DNA of 64,000 nt. Origin: Ascaris suum. Lineage: Eukaryota; Nematoda; Chromadorea; Rhabditida; Ascarididae. The stretch is taken from the NCBI GenBank assembly GCA_013433145.1, contig CM024190.1, positions 5,146,001 through 5,210,000 on the forward strand, given 5' to 3'. Made by a program: the position numbers and the translations under genes. The notes under the pieces are model-generated. The model had not been told where the DNA came from. It searched no databases and saw nothing but the letters and a program-made list of their open reading frames with translations. Within the stretch, counting starts at the first letter, position 1; each line of letters starts with the position of its first letter. Below, piece by piece: positions 52,814 through 64,000 of the stretch.

Positions 52814-54477
52814 CTGGAATTCAATTTCGTTGCATGCCGGTTAATAATTGTAGCGTTCCTTGCTTCTGCTCGATTAAACCTTTTTCCGCACCGATGATTT
52901 AAACTTAAATTTTACAACGCCTCGAGAACAAATGACCGATTCATATAAGCTTGGAATCACTAACTTTCCAAGTGAAACTACTCATAAATAATTCGCATAG
53001 AAGCTGATCTTTGATTTCTTAAACTGCTTATAGTACCCAGCTGTTCAAACTAAAAATAAGACATCTTTCATTTATAACCCCATTCTCCCTCATATTTCCC
53101 TTTCGAAAGTTGCCAACGCTGAAGCCTCCACTCTTGAATATAACCCCACCTTAAATTGGCACGAGCTGAGTATCAAGATGTAGTCCTTTAAGATACAAGT
53201 CGGGGTATTCGCTGTTGTTCTGTCGTTGAATCGTTTTCTTATCAGAGTTAAGGTACCAATTTGAGTTAAGGTAGCAAACGTTGCCGAACTCCATTTCACT
53301 TAATGGTGTTGATAAATTCGCGGTGCAAATTTGCTTGTTTCCATCGTCTAAATTTTCTTATGCTTATAGTTGTTATCATCGTGTTCGAATTGTCACCACC
53401 TTTGTTCGGCCCATCATTCTCAGTGTAAACTTATCGCCAAGATTTTGATGATCTCATGCCGAAATTTCAGGTGGAGTGTTGACAGCGTTGTTTCTCGTCG
53501 AACATCATTGAAACTTCATTTCAACGAGATGCTGCTGAATCTAATTTAACATTCGCTTATATTTTGAAAATCTTTTGGATTCTTTGATCCGGAGTTTTTA
53601 TGTGTCAGTTCGGCCACTTCGGTTGCAATAGCATGTAGTCAATGAATAAGGAGGTTGATACATGAAGTTCACATCACGAAAAGGTTTTTGAAAGATGACA
53701 GAAGCAGTTGTTTTGCAAGAAGAGTAAATGTGCTGTATCAATATGCAAATGCTGCTCTGCCTTAGACACAGGATTCAGCTCACCTGCTTTCGCATATTCA
53801 TTAAGCTGATATTTTTATTAAGTTTTGAAAACAAAGGCTTATACTTGGAATGATCTTACACATAACCTTCAAAGAAACCAGTAACAATTAAATCGTTCAC
53901 ACTTTTAGCGAACTTTTAACAAGCGGCACTTTTGAAAGCTGCATCAATCAATGCATAAAAAATGTCAAGATCAGTTGATTTGGAGATGAATTTGAGTTAA
54001 TCAGCAAGTTCTAACATTATGTGCTAACCTCTTTGTTCAACCTTGTTGGATTGTCATTTCATGAAAAATTTTTATTGAACGGTTCGCAAAATTTTGTAGC
54101 TGTAAAGTCATGGATGTTGAACTAATGAGTTTTAATTAGTGATGTTGCACCGATGAACTTTACAACTATTTAGCAGGAGACAAAAGACAAATACTTTCAT
54201 TATAAGATTCATCAACTCATCATAGAATGAGAAAGTTATATAAATAAATGCATACATATATTATATAATTAAATCATGTGCGCATCAAAGATCACTGCAG
54301 CCAGTTCAACTTCAATGCTCAACGAGCAATAAATAGTTGAAATTTTCACACTCCTACCTTATTTCCACTTATAAAACATTGATGAGTTCGCTACGAAACA
54401 TGATTCCGCCCTGTGTTCGCAAACGTCGCAAACCTTCTTCTTTTTTTTTTTTATAAACAGGTGCTTATCAAGTATAC

Positions 54478-54631
54478 TCTGCATTTATTGACCCATTTAG
54501 TTCGCTTTGATAAGGTGGCTAATATTTTGAAAGCAATATGTTCGGGCAGAAACATGTAATAGTCGATGACATTTTCCAGATATTTCAGATACAGTATGAT
54601 GGATTCTATGAAATTCACCCACTTAATGGGG
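54478..54631 (-). CDS. Exon with a possible half F-box
   Basis: Strong acceptor (TGTTTTATTTCAG), entering in phase 2; donor AGA|GTATAC in phase 0. The frame also stays open to a TAA shortly after. FLPEHIAFKILATLSKRTKW, then VNKCR, resembles the first half of an F-box (LPxexxxkIlxxLxxrdrxxxxxV). The rest should follow in a later exon that I did not find. The upstream exon is also unknown, so this is one fragment of an unplaced minus-strand gene. Confidence 0.35.
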
Positions 54632-55125
54632 CTGAAATAAAACACGAGATATAATTCAAAAGCAAAATTAAACTAAAATTAAACCCACAATTGCATTGTT
54701 TTTGTTCCTGCATCCTAGTTGAACTTTGAAAAAGAAATATGTGAACAGGTATATCAACACATAGCCGTATATAGATATGCAAATATAAACAATTTCAGCT
54801 AGAAAGCATTTTTGCCCATTATTACTTAATATAGTGGAAATTCGCAAAATCTACGGCGTTTTACCATCATGGAAACACTACTGATTTTTGCGCATTTGGA
54901 TACAATGAAATGCGAACATTTTTTCTCTTCTATAAATTTTTTACGTGTTTATATTCGAATTTTAGTTACGAAAAATGAATTTTTCATTCCGTTTATTCAT
55001 GTAATGAAACTCGATTGCACTCGGAGAATTTTGATTCATTAAAGCTTTCAAAATCGGCTTATATTTGCAATTATTTTCGCTAAGTAGAATTGCTTTGTGA
55101 GCATTTTCAAAGGCTTCATTTTGTA

Positions 55126-55311
55126 TCAAAAAAAAAGAAAATTCATCGAAAATTTTTCACAGCAATGAATTATGAAAACAGGTAAACAAGAACTGCTAAG
55201 AAATTTTCGTTGTGGCAAGCATAATGCCATTGCCGTCATGTGTTGTGCTCGATGCAGTGAATAGTTTTTCACTCTCGACGCAATTTGTTGTTTTTGTTGT
55301 TGTGTCGGCGT
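55126..55311 (-). CDS. Tetraspanin-like gene exon 5 (C-terminal tail)
   Basis: Acceptor AATTTATTTCAG, phase 0, stop at 55126. A Gln-rich start (TPTQQQKQQ), then a Cys/Phe-rich end. The C-terminal part looks less typical of coding sequence. An alternative last exon (52553-52813) has the same entry phase. Confidence 0.45.
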   Translation of the reverse strand, partial: TPTQQQKQQIASRVKNYSLHRAQHMTAMALCLPQRKFLSSSCLPVFIIHCCEKFSMNFLFF

Positions 55312-58300
55312 CTGAAATAAATTATCCACACAAATCAAATATGACTTTTTCTTAGATTATTTTATTCAACACTTTTATCGTATGAAATTGGCACATATCA
55401 GTGTGCAACTTTTCGTAGTGAAACTAAAAATGACCAATCAAATCGTTGTTTCTCATCCCCAAATGAATTGCAAATCATAGCGTTGTGTTTGAAACATTCA
55501 GCTAATGTAATCAACGCTCTAAGAAATTTGTTTTTTCTTCAACAACTTTTACTTCATTCCATTATTGTTGACGGACACTGACGAAGCTCTAGACTGAGTT
55601 CACGAACATCATTCGCATAAATTTTAGCAAAACTAAAGAGTGATTTCATGGATAGAAATGCTTACCTCGGAACGATTTGAACGAGTCTGCTTTCGCAGGT
55701 GCGCTATAATACAACCTCGTATTGAAATTGCAATTCCACTGACAATTATAATTCCATATTCGAGAATCAACGCTACTAACCAATACGGCTTGCGAACGAA
55801 TTCACTAAGCCACCTTTTACACTCGACTGCCCCTACCTGCAAGGCAACTTGTTGACACGTAGCTTTTAAGCATCCTCATAAGTGTTCATTGATCATTCAA
55901 TAGTGAAAACAGCGATTGTATTTCAAACGCATGATTTCCACTATTGCTTTAGCAGTAAGTAATGACAAGTGTAACCGCAATTTCGAAGATCGTTAAAGAA
56001 GTAGTAACGGAAAGGGATTGGTATTTCTGCATAGATGCAAATACCATGATCATACTAGAAGAGAATACAATAAGCATCTGTTTGCATAGCAGAAAATAAT
56101 GGTAAGCAGCAAACTTTGAAAATTTCTCTGTTAACAAATGGATTCGTATTCTAACAAGAAGGTTAACGAGAGGTGAACAAGTGCACAGTAGGTTAATTTT
56201 AATTAAGTGGTTTTTTTCATACAGTGGTTTCTTAAGATAAGCAGCACTAAACTTTGGGCGTGTCTTTGGAAAATTTCTCTACTACGCTAGGTGTTTCCTT
56301 ATTTAAGAATCAAGTCTAACATGCTATACCCGAACCTCTTTGTGATATACTTGTGTCGTACTCTATTTTTGCTTCTTAAAGCATTCTTTATTGCACTCTT
56401 TCAAACCTCAAAGTACGCTTCATGTTGATCCCAAATAAGAGAATAACAGCACTGAAGCCTTGAATAATGCGGCAATCAACAACAATGCGATGCTGTTACC
56501 CCCACTAAAATGGAAGAGGTAGTGATATCTCATTCCGCGCTAGCACTGTCCAAGTTTTAACTAACTGTTTAATTGAAATAAGGAAATGATTTTGTCATAC
56601 AAGCTTTCGCATGGCACTGTCGTAACGGCCATAAGTTATAGAAATTGCTGCATGCTTTAATGAAACGAAATCCTTAGACAGGTATTTAACATCAGTCACG
56701 AATGCCACTTAAACAGTACAAAAATATGCGGTAGTAGTCACTTGAGAAAGCATGCTATGGCACTGTTGTGTTTTATTTCACGAGATTATTCGATCACAAA
56801 AATAACCGAAAAGACGCCAAAAATGTGATTTCCTTGTTAAACGCATAATGGAGGTTAAAAAAAAATTTTTTTTTTGATCACATCTGATGAGAATCAGAAA
56901 ATAAACCTAACATCTTAAAGTGCCAATGTCCGCATAAAATATTAAAATCTAAGAACTTCTCGTTAAATTTTTTCTGGTTTGAGGGTCGGAACTATGAGAC
57001 AAAAAACGGTAAAGACGTCGCCATAACGCAATTTTGCAAAAAATTCGTTAAGACTATAGTACAGGAAATGGCCAGTTATTGCTCCCATAAATGGTTATAC
57101 GTATGTAGTTGTCACCCTAGCGAATTACGGCAGCAAAACTTGATGCTAAAACGGTGTGAATATTTCCTTATGAACTTCTCACCGGATTCACACCTATCCT
57201 CAGGGTGCATTATACCTTCACAATAGTCCATTTTCGCGCTTCAGAGCACGTATACTTGTATTGTACTATATTGCAATTCCTCGACAAAAAACGAGCTGTA
57301 CCGCACTTTACTGTTATATGTTGTTATGGAGTATAACACAGTTTGTTGGACACGAAAAGCGTCTCAACGAGAAGCTGTGGTTGATTATATGTGTATAATG
57401 GATTATTTTTCATGCATAACATTTTAAGAACGCTTTGTGCTATCATGATGCGATTGCTTCACTCATTGAAGAAACACTGCGCGTACAAAATTTACCATCA
57501 ACACGGAATGTATCTGCAGCCATTCACAGGGGACTCCCACCTCTGTTTAGTCCCCCTTCCCTCTCTGAATGCACACTCAGTCTTTAAATGATGCAATAAT
57601 TTCTATCCGATTATGACTAAGGCTATCAAAAAATAAAATCAAAAGTAAAAGAAAATGTACATTCTCTGCTCGAGGGCCGCATTGATGTTCGATGAGATCG
57701 GTGGAATTACGGCGCAGAATACGGCATTCGAGTATTGGACTGATAAATGCACAAAAAGTCTCCTCATAAGGAATATGCAACAAAATAACGCGTATCGCCT
57801 TTTCTAGAGAGCCAGTTACGCGTAATGCCAACATTGTGCTCAAAAACACACTACTGAAGAATATCGTAACACATAGAAATGAATATCCCTGAAAAGTGAT
57901 TTCATCGTACTCTTCGGCGAAGATCTCTTCCTCATCAATATTTCTCTTTTTTTTCAATACTTCTTGCCGATGTGTATGAATATTCATAGGAAAGAACGAT
58001 ATGATACCACATATATAGAGTTACTAGTAAATGATGCTGTCATGAAAGAGAGAAGTTGGAGTTTGTGAGATTTCTAACGAAAGAAAAGAAGTTTGTTGCG
58101 AAAGTGATGCGAGATCATCATGTAGTGAGTGTTCTTGAGAAAAACACTAAATTTCTTGCTAGGAAAGGATTGCTCGATTAACCGTAAAAGAATTGAACAG
58201 TTTTATTCTCTATTGGTTAGTTATTGATTCACAACTATAAAAGTCGATATTTTATTCACTGTGACAAAGATTACTCTTGAAAGAGTGAGTTTCGAAAGAA

Positions 58301-60043
58301 TTTCGAAGAAATTTCATTTAAAAGTATCTTCCTCCCACATTGTTGCGGGATACGGTGCTGCCAAAGAAATTAATGCCTCGAGATGCTTCATCATTTTGTA
58401 CTCTCATAATGCGCTTTCTTATAACATAGATAAAACGGCAACAAAAAAGAAATTTAAGCATGAATTGAATAGACTGTATAATTTTTCTAGAATTGTTAGT
58501 ATAAAGTTGAAAACTGTTCGGAACTTACACAAACGAAAAGATTATTTCGTCTGTTGAGTCCAGCAAATAATGCGATAAGGCACAAAAGTAGCTGAATAGC
58601 AGTTGTTGGAATACTGAATTCGAGAACGCGACAATACTGAAATTGAATTGGTAATACAAGAAACTGACACTGTTTTGTTAGATAGGATTTGGACATTTTG
58701 TTCATTTCACTCTCATAAAAGCCTAGGAACTTGCGATAGATGGAGTATTTCACCCCTTGAGCATCCATACTAGAGTCATGAACACCGATGAAATCGATCA
58801 GTAAAGTTCACATTTGCAGCAAAACATTGCGAACCCCTTCTATTTGTTCGACAAAATAAGTGAACTTCATCACTACTTCTATAATGACAACAACAATATG
58901 CAAAATTTTATCTCTGGAGTTTTTAGCGAAACCACTTCAATGAACGTGTGAATATTCTGTCTGGTTTCTGCCAAAAAATGAAAGAAATATCGACGATAGG
59001 AATACCTCCCGCATCTTCTCATATATTTATCTTTAGAGCGTTCAAACTAGTGATGAAAAATAATGGAGACGCTAAAATCGTAGCGCTCGCATATTGTTGT
59101 TGGCGTGTTGTTCCGAATTTGTGCAGGTGACTAAGAGGGAATAATGACTGATATTATTGACAGTAAATACTAACATAAGACTATTTAAGAACAAATAAAT
59201 ATGCGCAAAGAGCCAACCCAGACAATTGGCATCGCCGGTTTCCTGTAATCGCTGCCCATCGGCAGAAAATCGTTCAACGTACATAAGGGAGTGGCGTCGG
59301 ATAGCTAAAAAATACTTTGTTGCTTACTTCATTTCTAGGTCATTCGTGTGACAGCAATGTGCAAGAGGTCGAATAATCGACGCATTTGAAGTTTGCGAGA
59401 GTTAGCGCACTACAGAATTGTTATTGACTATTGCTTAGCTTGATAAACTTTTTCATTCACATCTCAGTAGGTTTGAGTCACACCTCGATAGACTGGTTTT
59501 CTAGGCCTAGCTTACTGTGACTTGTTAAGCAGGTGTTATACCTATATTCTCCTCACTTATTCAACCTGTTTGTCCGCATATTTACATCAAGCATCCCCTG
59601 GGTAAAGAATGTGTGTTAAGTACTGCTTCAGTACGCAAGCAAACTTTTTTAACATATGCCGTAACTTTAGCAGCAAATACTTTTTTCATCTAGGTTGGTT
59701 AATGGCGTCGGTTATTTTAATAACGTACGACAAAAAATGCCTGTTTTTGTTTACTAAATATATCTGCGGTGCCGCAACTGAAATGATCCCAAAATTGCAA
59801 AAGGTGCGCACTTATAATCACTAAGACTGTAATGTAAGCAGTGCTTGAATGAATTAATAAAGCACCTGAGGAAATGTAGTAAGAATTATGTACCTGTGCC
59901 ATAAATAAGAACATATTGAGAGCAGTTATAGCCCCAATCAGCGATAAGAGCGCAATTGAAGCTCTTGAATAAATCAACGATGAGATGCAGCTTATGCGAA
60001 CGTTTCGGTACTTCGACCCACCCCATGACCCACTCGTAGTCAT
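55126..60043 (-). CDS. Tetraspanin-like four-pass membrane protein (5-exon model)
   Basis: Five phase-0 exons give 280 residues: 59894-60043, 58529-58636, 57661-57888, 55666-55836 and 55126-55311. TM1 is in exon 1 (ASIALLSLIGAITALNMFLF). TM2 is in exon 2 (TTAIQLLLCLIALFAGL). A short Cys-containing turn (NRRNNLFVC) leads to TM3 in exon 3 (FLCVTIFFSSVFLSTMLAL). A large loop with four Cys and an NST glycosylation site follows, then TM4 in exon 4 (WLVALILEYGIIIVSGIAI) after an EC-KRWL motif. This order, with a tight TM2-TM3 loop, is that of tetraspanins. The hallmark CCG is absent and the large loop is short, so an exon may be missing in the 1.8-kb intron 3, or the protein is divergent. An in-frame TGA lies upstream of the ATG at 60043. 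Confidence 0.5.
55666..55836 (-). CDS. Tetraspanin-like gene exon 4 (TM4)
   Basis: Acceptor TTGCCTTGCAG, donor TCCGAG|GTAAGC, phase 0 on both sides; 57 codons. VECKRWLSEFVRK leads into TM4, followed by a basic cytoplasmic tail (HLRKQTRSNRSE). Confidence 0.6.
57661..57888 (-). CDS. Tetraspanin-like gene exon 3 (TM3 and large loop)
   Basis: Acceptor CACTTTTCAG, donor GAGAAT|GTACAT, phase 0 on both sides; 76 codons. TM3 is followed by an extracellular loop with three Cys (TFC, LEC, QCGP). An internal donor (CGC|GTAACT) is an alternative. Confidence 0.55.
58529..58636 (-). CDS. Tetraspanin-like gene exon 2 (TM2)
   Basis: Acceptor TTCAATTTCAG, donor TGT|GTAAGT, phase 0 on both sides; 36 codons. 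One membrane segment, then a basic cytoplasmic turn. Another open stretch with a possible acceptor (about 59100-59240, NCLGWLFAHIYLFLNSLM) lies between exons 1 and 2. It would add a fifth membrane segment, so I left it out. Confidence 0.6.
59894..60043 (-). CDS. Tetraspanin-like gene exon 1 (TM1)
   Basis: ATG at 60043, 50 codons, donor GCACAG|GTACAT in phase 0. A short hydrophilic N-terminus is followed by a hydrophobic segment. Confidence 0.55.
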
Positions 60044-63000
60044 TTCACTTCAAGCACATTTCACACTGAACTTTATACTTCAAAACAATGAATTCACGAC
60101 GAAACCACATCATCACAAGAGGCTATGACAAAAAGCAACAGCAAGCTATTAGCTGATCAATAAAGCTGCACTTGATAGGCTGACTGGAATGCGCTGAAAG
60201 GTGATAACACTGGTGGAAAGAGTTGTATTGCTGACGGATCGGAGGATTGGTTTCTTTGCCCTATTCCAAACGACAGATCAAGCTATAGCAGGAGGAACAA
60301 CAACAACAATGGCAAACGAGTGGGTCCTTTCCATTTTTATGTCGGAAGAAAGACCCGAATGCTCACAATACACATTCAGGAATGATTTTATAGCTCGGTG
60401 TTATGCAACGATATTTTTGTGGCATTTAGCTAATATACTACAAAAACAGAAGCATAATTTTGTTTATACGCTCTTAACGATGGAAAGATTTGGCGCTCAT
60501 CTGATCAACGTTATTAACAAAGTGGAAATCGATTTTAATCTTTAGCGACAGCTATGCAGAAGCCACAAATGCATTAATTTACGCTCATATAATTGCTATT
60601 TTTGCTTTTATCTATCCACTCAACGAATGAGCGCTTCGTATGTCTTCTATGAAAAGTTTTCATTGCAAAATGCTTCGTCATTTATCATCGATTTTTGCTT
60701 CCGTTATTCTCATATATCTCTATGAAAAACATCTCATATGAGCGAATATGAGGATTTTCGACCGATTAAAAATAAATCAAGAGAAGTTTAAATCGATTGC
60801 TCCAATGGAAAGATGAATTTGTTGAAGTAACAAGAGAAAGGAAGGGAATTTCTGCTGAAATTGAAAAGAAACTTCAAATTAAATTTGAAAATTTTTGTAG
60901 GGTGAAGAATTGGCAAGCTGCCATCAAAAAAAAGCTGGTTCCGAATTGACGACAACTATGTGCAGCATCCGAGCGTGATGAATCGTTTAAAAACATCTCG
61001 ATCTTCTATTTATCTTTTCGTCAATTAAACACAGCGATATATAGAAAGTAGAGAAAGCACACAATATACGGTTTATGTGAACAAAGTAACCATTGGTGCT
61101 TAGAAGCTGCTATTAGAAGGTTTATGATCATAAACGGCGCTAAAATAGAATTATTATACGAAATAAAATAAAGAATTGGTCATCAGAGAGATTGATAATT
61201 CAAAAAAAGGTGATGACATTCAACTGCTCTTCACGAACGGTTGTCGAAAGCTTCAATGCAAGTAAACTGACATGATAAACTATGATGAATATGAACAAAC
61301 GAGAAACGTTTCAAGCGAATTTATAGAAGTATTAATAATAAATAAAACATTAATAAAATATTATTAGAATGAATTGTATTTGCGATGAATGAGTGAAAGT
61401 TTCCATCGACTCTATCGTACACTTTTTTTTTTCATGAAGGATTCAAGAGATGTGGCAAACCAATATTAGCAAATTAAACGCTAATTAGCTAATCGATAAA
61501 ATCTAAAATTGATGCTCTTATAGCAGTGATAATATGACGAGTCTAATAAGCATATTTTGTAGTCGGCCAATTTGCTCATAAAGGTAAAGACATTTCGTAA
61601 CATTTCTATCGCTCATTGAGTCTATGAATCTTTCAACGTTGAGGCAATACAAGCCATTTTTAATGCTTCTAAAATGCCATTTCGCTCCTAGCATAGATGT
61701 TTGCACAGCCATCCTCGACCGAATCTTTTTTAAGAGAGAAATGAATTTTCATATCCGGTCCTTTGACGCCAATTCCGAGCGTTTAAGCGCTGCAGAACGC
61801 TCGAGTATTTCCACTTCCTCCAAAATATCACCTTTATGAATAAGCATTTTCGTGAACTCGATAGCAAATCTATTGCAATGTTCACAAGGTCTCCTGCAGG
61901 ACCTAGCTGTAACGACGCAAAGCAAAAATGTCAAAGTTTTATGTTACAAATGAACATCGAACACTTTAAATTCCCTGATAAAGCCGAAAAAATAAGGTGC
62001 TCGACCTTTCGCAAAAATCGAAGAACTTGGCGGCTGGTGATAGACGGCTGAACGGTCGCATAAGAAAAGTTGTTCATGTTTGCGGCGACAATATATATCT
62101 TCGAAAAATTGAAAGCTCCAATAAACTCTAAGTACATTTCCCCCACTAAGCGTCTTATCCAGAAAGCTTTATACTAAATAAAGTCCCGCAATATTCGCTA
62201 AAAGTGCAAACACTCGCTGGCTGTGGAATGGGATCTCTAGTTATTGACTGCGTCCGGCTTAAGCCAGCTATTGTTCTCTCGAGACTGAAGACTCGTGTTA
62301 ACTTTGCTGTTCAATTTCTGCGACCTCCTGTACCAACCCCATTCTGCTGTTTCTGAAATCCTGCGAGATGAATTAATCCTACTTCAATAAAACTTCATCT
62401 TCAATAATCTAGCCTCTCCTTCTTCCTCCCTCTCCACTTATCTGCTGCTAATCAGAGGCAACGATTTGATTTTACGCATTGAAACCGCCTACGAAATCGT
62501 TTTCATCGTCAAACCCTTTGGAATAGGAAAACAATAATTGTTCAGCAAAGAATGGCGGGAGGGACGATTGAGCTAAACGGATATGAATCAACGCGCGCAA
62601 CTCGATCGCACATGAAGAAATGTACCGGGAACGCCAGAAATGATGCAAATAAGTTAAAAAGCAGGGCTAGGCACATGACCAAGGTTCCATTTTGACTACC
62701 AACGTTGCCCGTTTAAACATCTGATTTCCTTATTTGCGCTGTCCCTCATCGTGTTTCGTCATAAGTGGCTGAGACCACGTTTCTCCTTTTACCGTAGTCG
62801 CTGCCGCGTTCTCCTCATCACCTCGAGGAACTTTTCCCATATAAATCCTGGGAAACTATTACCTCTAAAGTTTATCTAAAAGTATAAGGCATATGACCAT
62901 ACCTTATAAATGCAAGCAGCAGCACAAGAATATAAATAAGGCAGAATGAAGTGGCCATAAAAAATTAAAAGAATAGTTGAAGCGGTAGTGTTTTTGGCGT

Positions 63001-63357
63001 GGGATATTGCATCAAATTTGCAAAACGAAAAAGCGAAGAGCTAGCCACCTCTTCCTCAACACGCCAAAAAGGAATGACTCTTAACGCATAATGTTGTGCG
63101 CGTTCAACGTTGAGTGTAGCTGAATGTGCTGCATTCTGCTGCAACTTAATGTCACTAATGACTTCACCTCATAGCAGTGCGAACGCTCTTTCAAGAGAGG
63201 CGCTATGCAGCGCTTTCCATTTGAATATGGTGAATTATAGCATGCTCAAATCGTATAAATGCTGCATGAGCGGAATAAGTGTTGCTTGACAAGGTGTGAA
63301 GGCACAGGGTTAATTCTTTTAAAATGTTTGCTAATGAAATATATGAGTGAGTGAAAT

Positions 63358-63359
<2 letters not shown>

Positions 63360-63441
<82 letters not shown>

Positions 63442-63599
63442 GTATATATAATGAAATATATGATGTAAATATATATATATATGAAATATAATATATATAT
63501 ATATATATAAATGAAATATATATATATATATATATAAAAAATATATATATATAATAAATATATATGAATAAAATTGAAATATATATATAATATATGAAA

Positions 63600-63675
<76 letters not shown>
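63360..63675. repeat. Compound AT array with TGAAATAT interruptions
   Basis: Two pure (AT)n blocks (63360-63435 and about 63608-63675) flank a degenerate middle. There, AT runs alternate with repeated TGAAATAT or ATAAAT interruptions. Confidence 0.95.
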
Positions 63676-63678
<3 letters not shown>

Positions 63679-63786
63679 ATAGATCCTTATTGTAATCGAA
63701 TATATAAGCGAAATTTGGCTTTTAATTCCGTAATTTAAGTGATTCAAGAACTTTGCACCTTTTGCGTCCGAAATATGATCTAAAAT

Positions 63787-63898
<112 letters not shown>

Positions 63899-64000
63899 TT
63901 GCAATTTGTTCATTATGTATATATTCATGTTTGATAGCCGTGTTAACTGGATTTTATTGCGATCAGTTATTCATTTTGTCCCTTAAGGAGTTTTCTCTGT

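Noticed and set aside
59072..59284. Extra membrane-segment exon for the tetraspanin-like gene
   Set aside because: It would give five membrane passes. Exons 1 and 2 join in phase without it.

Overview
The window is animal nuclear DNA, most likely from a clade V (strongylid-type) nematode. The coding exons are short and interrupted. Introns run from tens of bases to about 2.5 kb, and most begin GTAAGT/GTATGT-like and end TTTCAG or close to it. A decayed RTE-family retrotransposon and long (AT)n arrays fit that assignment. No operon-like, bacterial or plasmid feature is visible. The species cannot be named from the sequence alone.

The main content is one large minus-strand gene, read from 35446 down to 12523. 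I rebuilt it by hand from 28 exons whose reading phases all join, giving 4023 nt, or 1340 residues plus a stop. The order of parts is: short N-terminus; two doublecortin (DCX) domains; a charged linker; two IQ motifs in adjacent exons; an acidic linker; and five PLAT/LH2 domains to the C-terminus. The DCX pair looks like the RP1 (oxygen-regulated protein 1) family and the PLAT array looks like LOXHD1. Joined, they suggest a microtubule/axoneme-bound, calmodulin-regulated scaffold. Every PLAT module lies between phase-1 introns and carries a phase-0 intron at a similar inner position, as expected for tandem duplication. Two places disturb the frame: an in-frame TAA at 25740-25742, and a region near 28155-28250 that needs a poor 65-nt intron. 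The last intron contains an RTE relic in the same orientation. Exon 12 sits between two arms of a ~140-bp inverted repeat.

From 52.5 to 60 kb on the minus strand there are further exons. Five of them (55126-60043) join into a 280-residue tetraspanin-like four-pass membrane protein. Below it are an exon resembling half an F-box (54478-54631) and an unidentified 3'-terminal exon (52553-52813). I could not connect these two to a complete gene.

The left 12.5 kb, the 35.5-52.5 kb stretch and 60-64 kb hold no gene I recognise. They contain isolated exon-like ORFs, several (AT)n arrays of about 100-210 bp, homopolymer C/G tracts, purine-rich G4-type motifs and a small tandem duplication.
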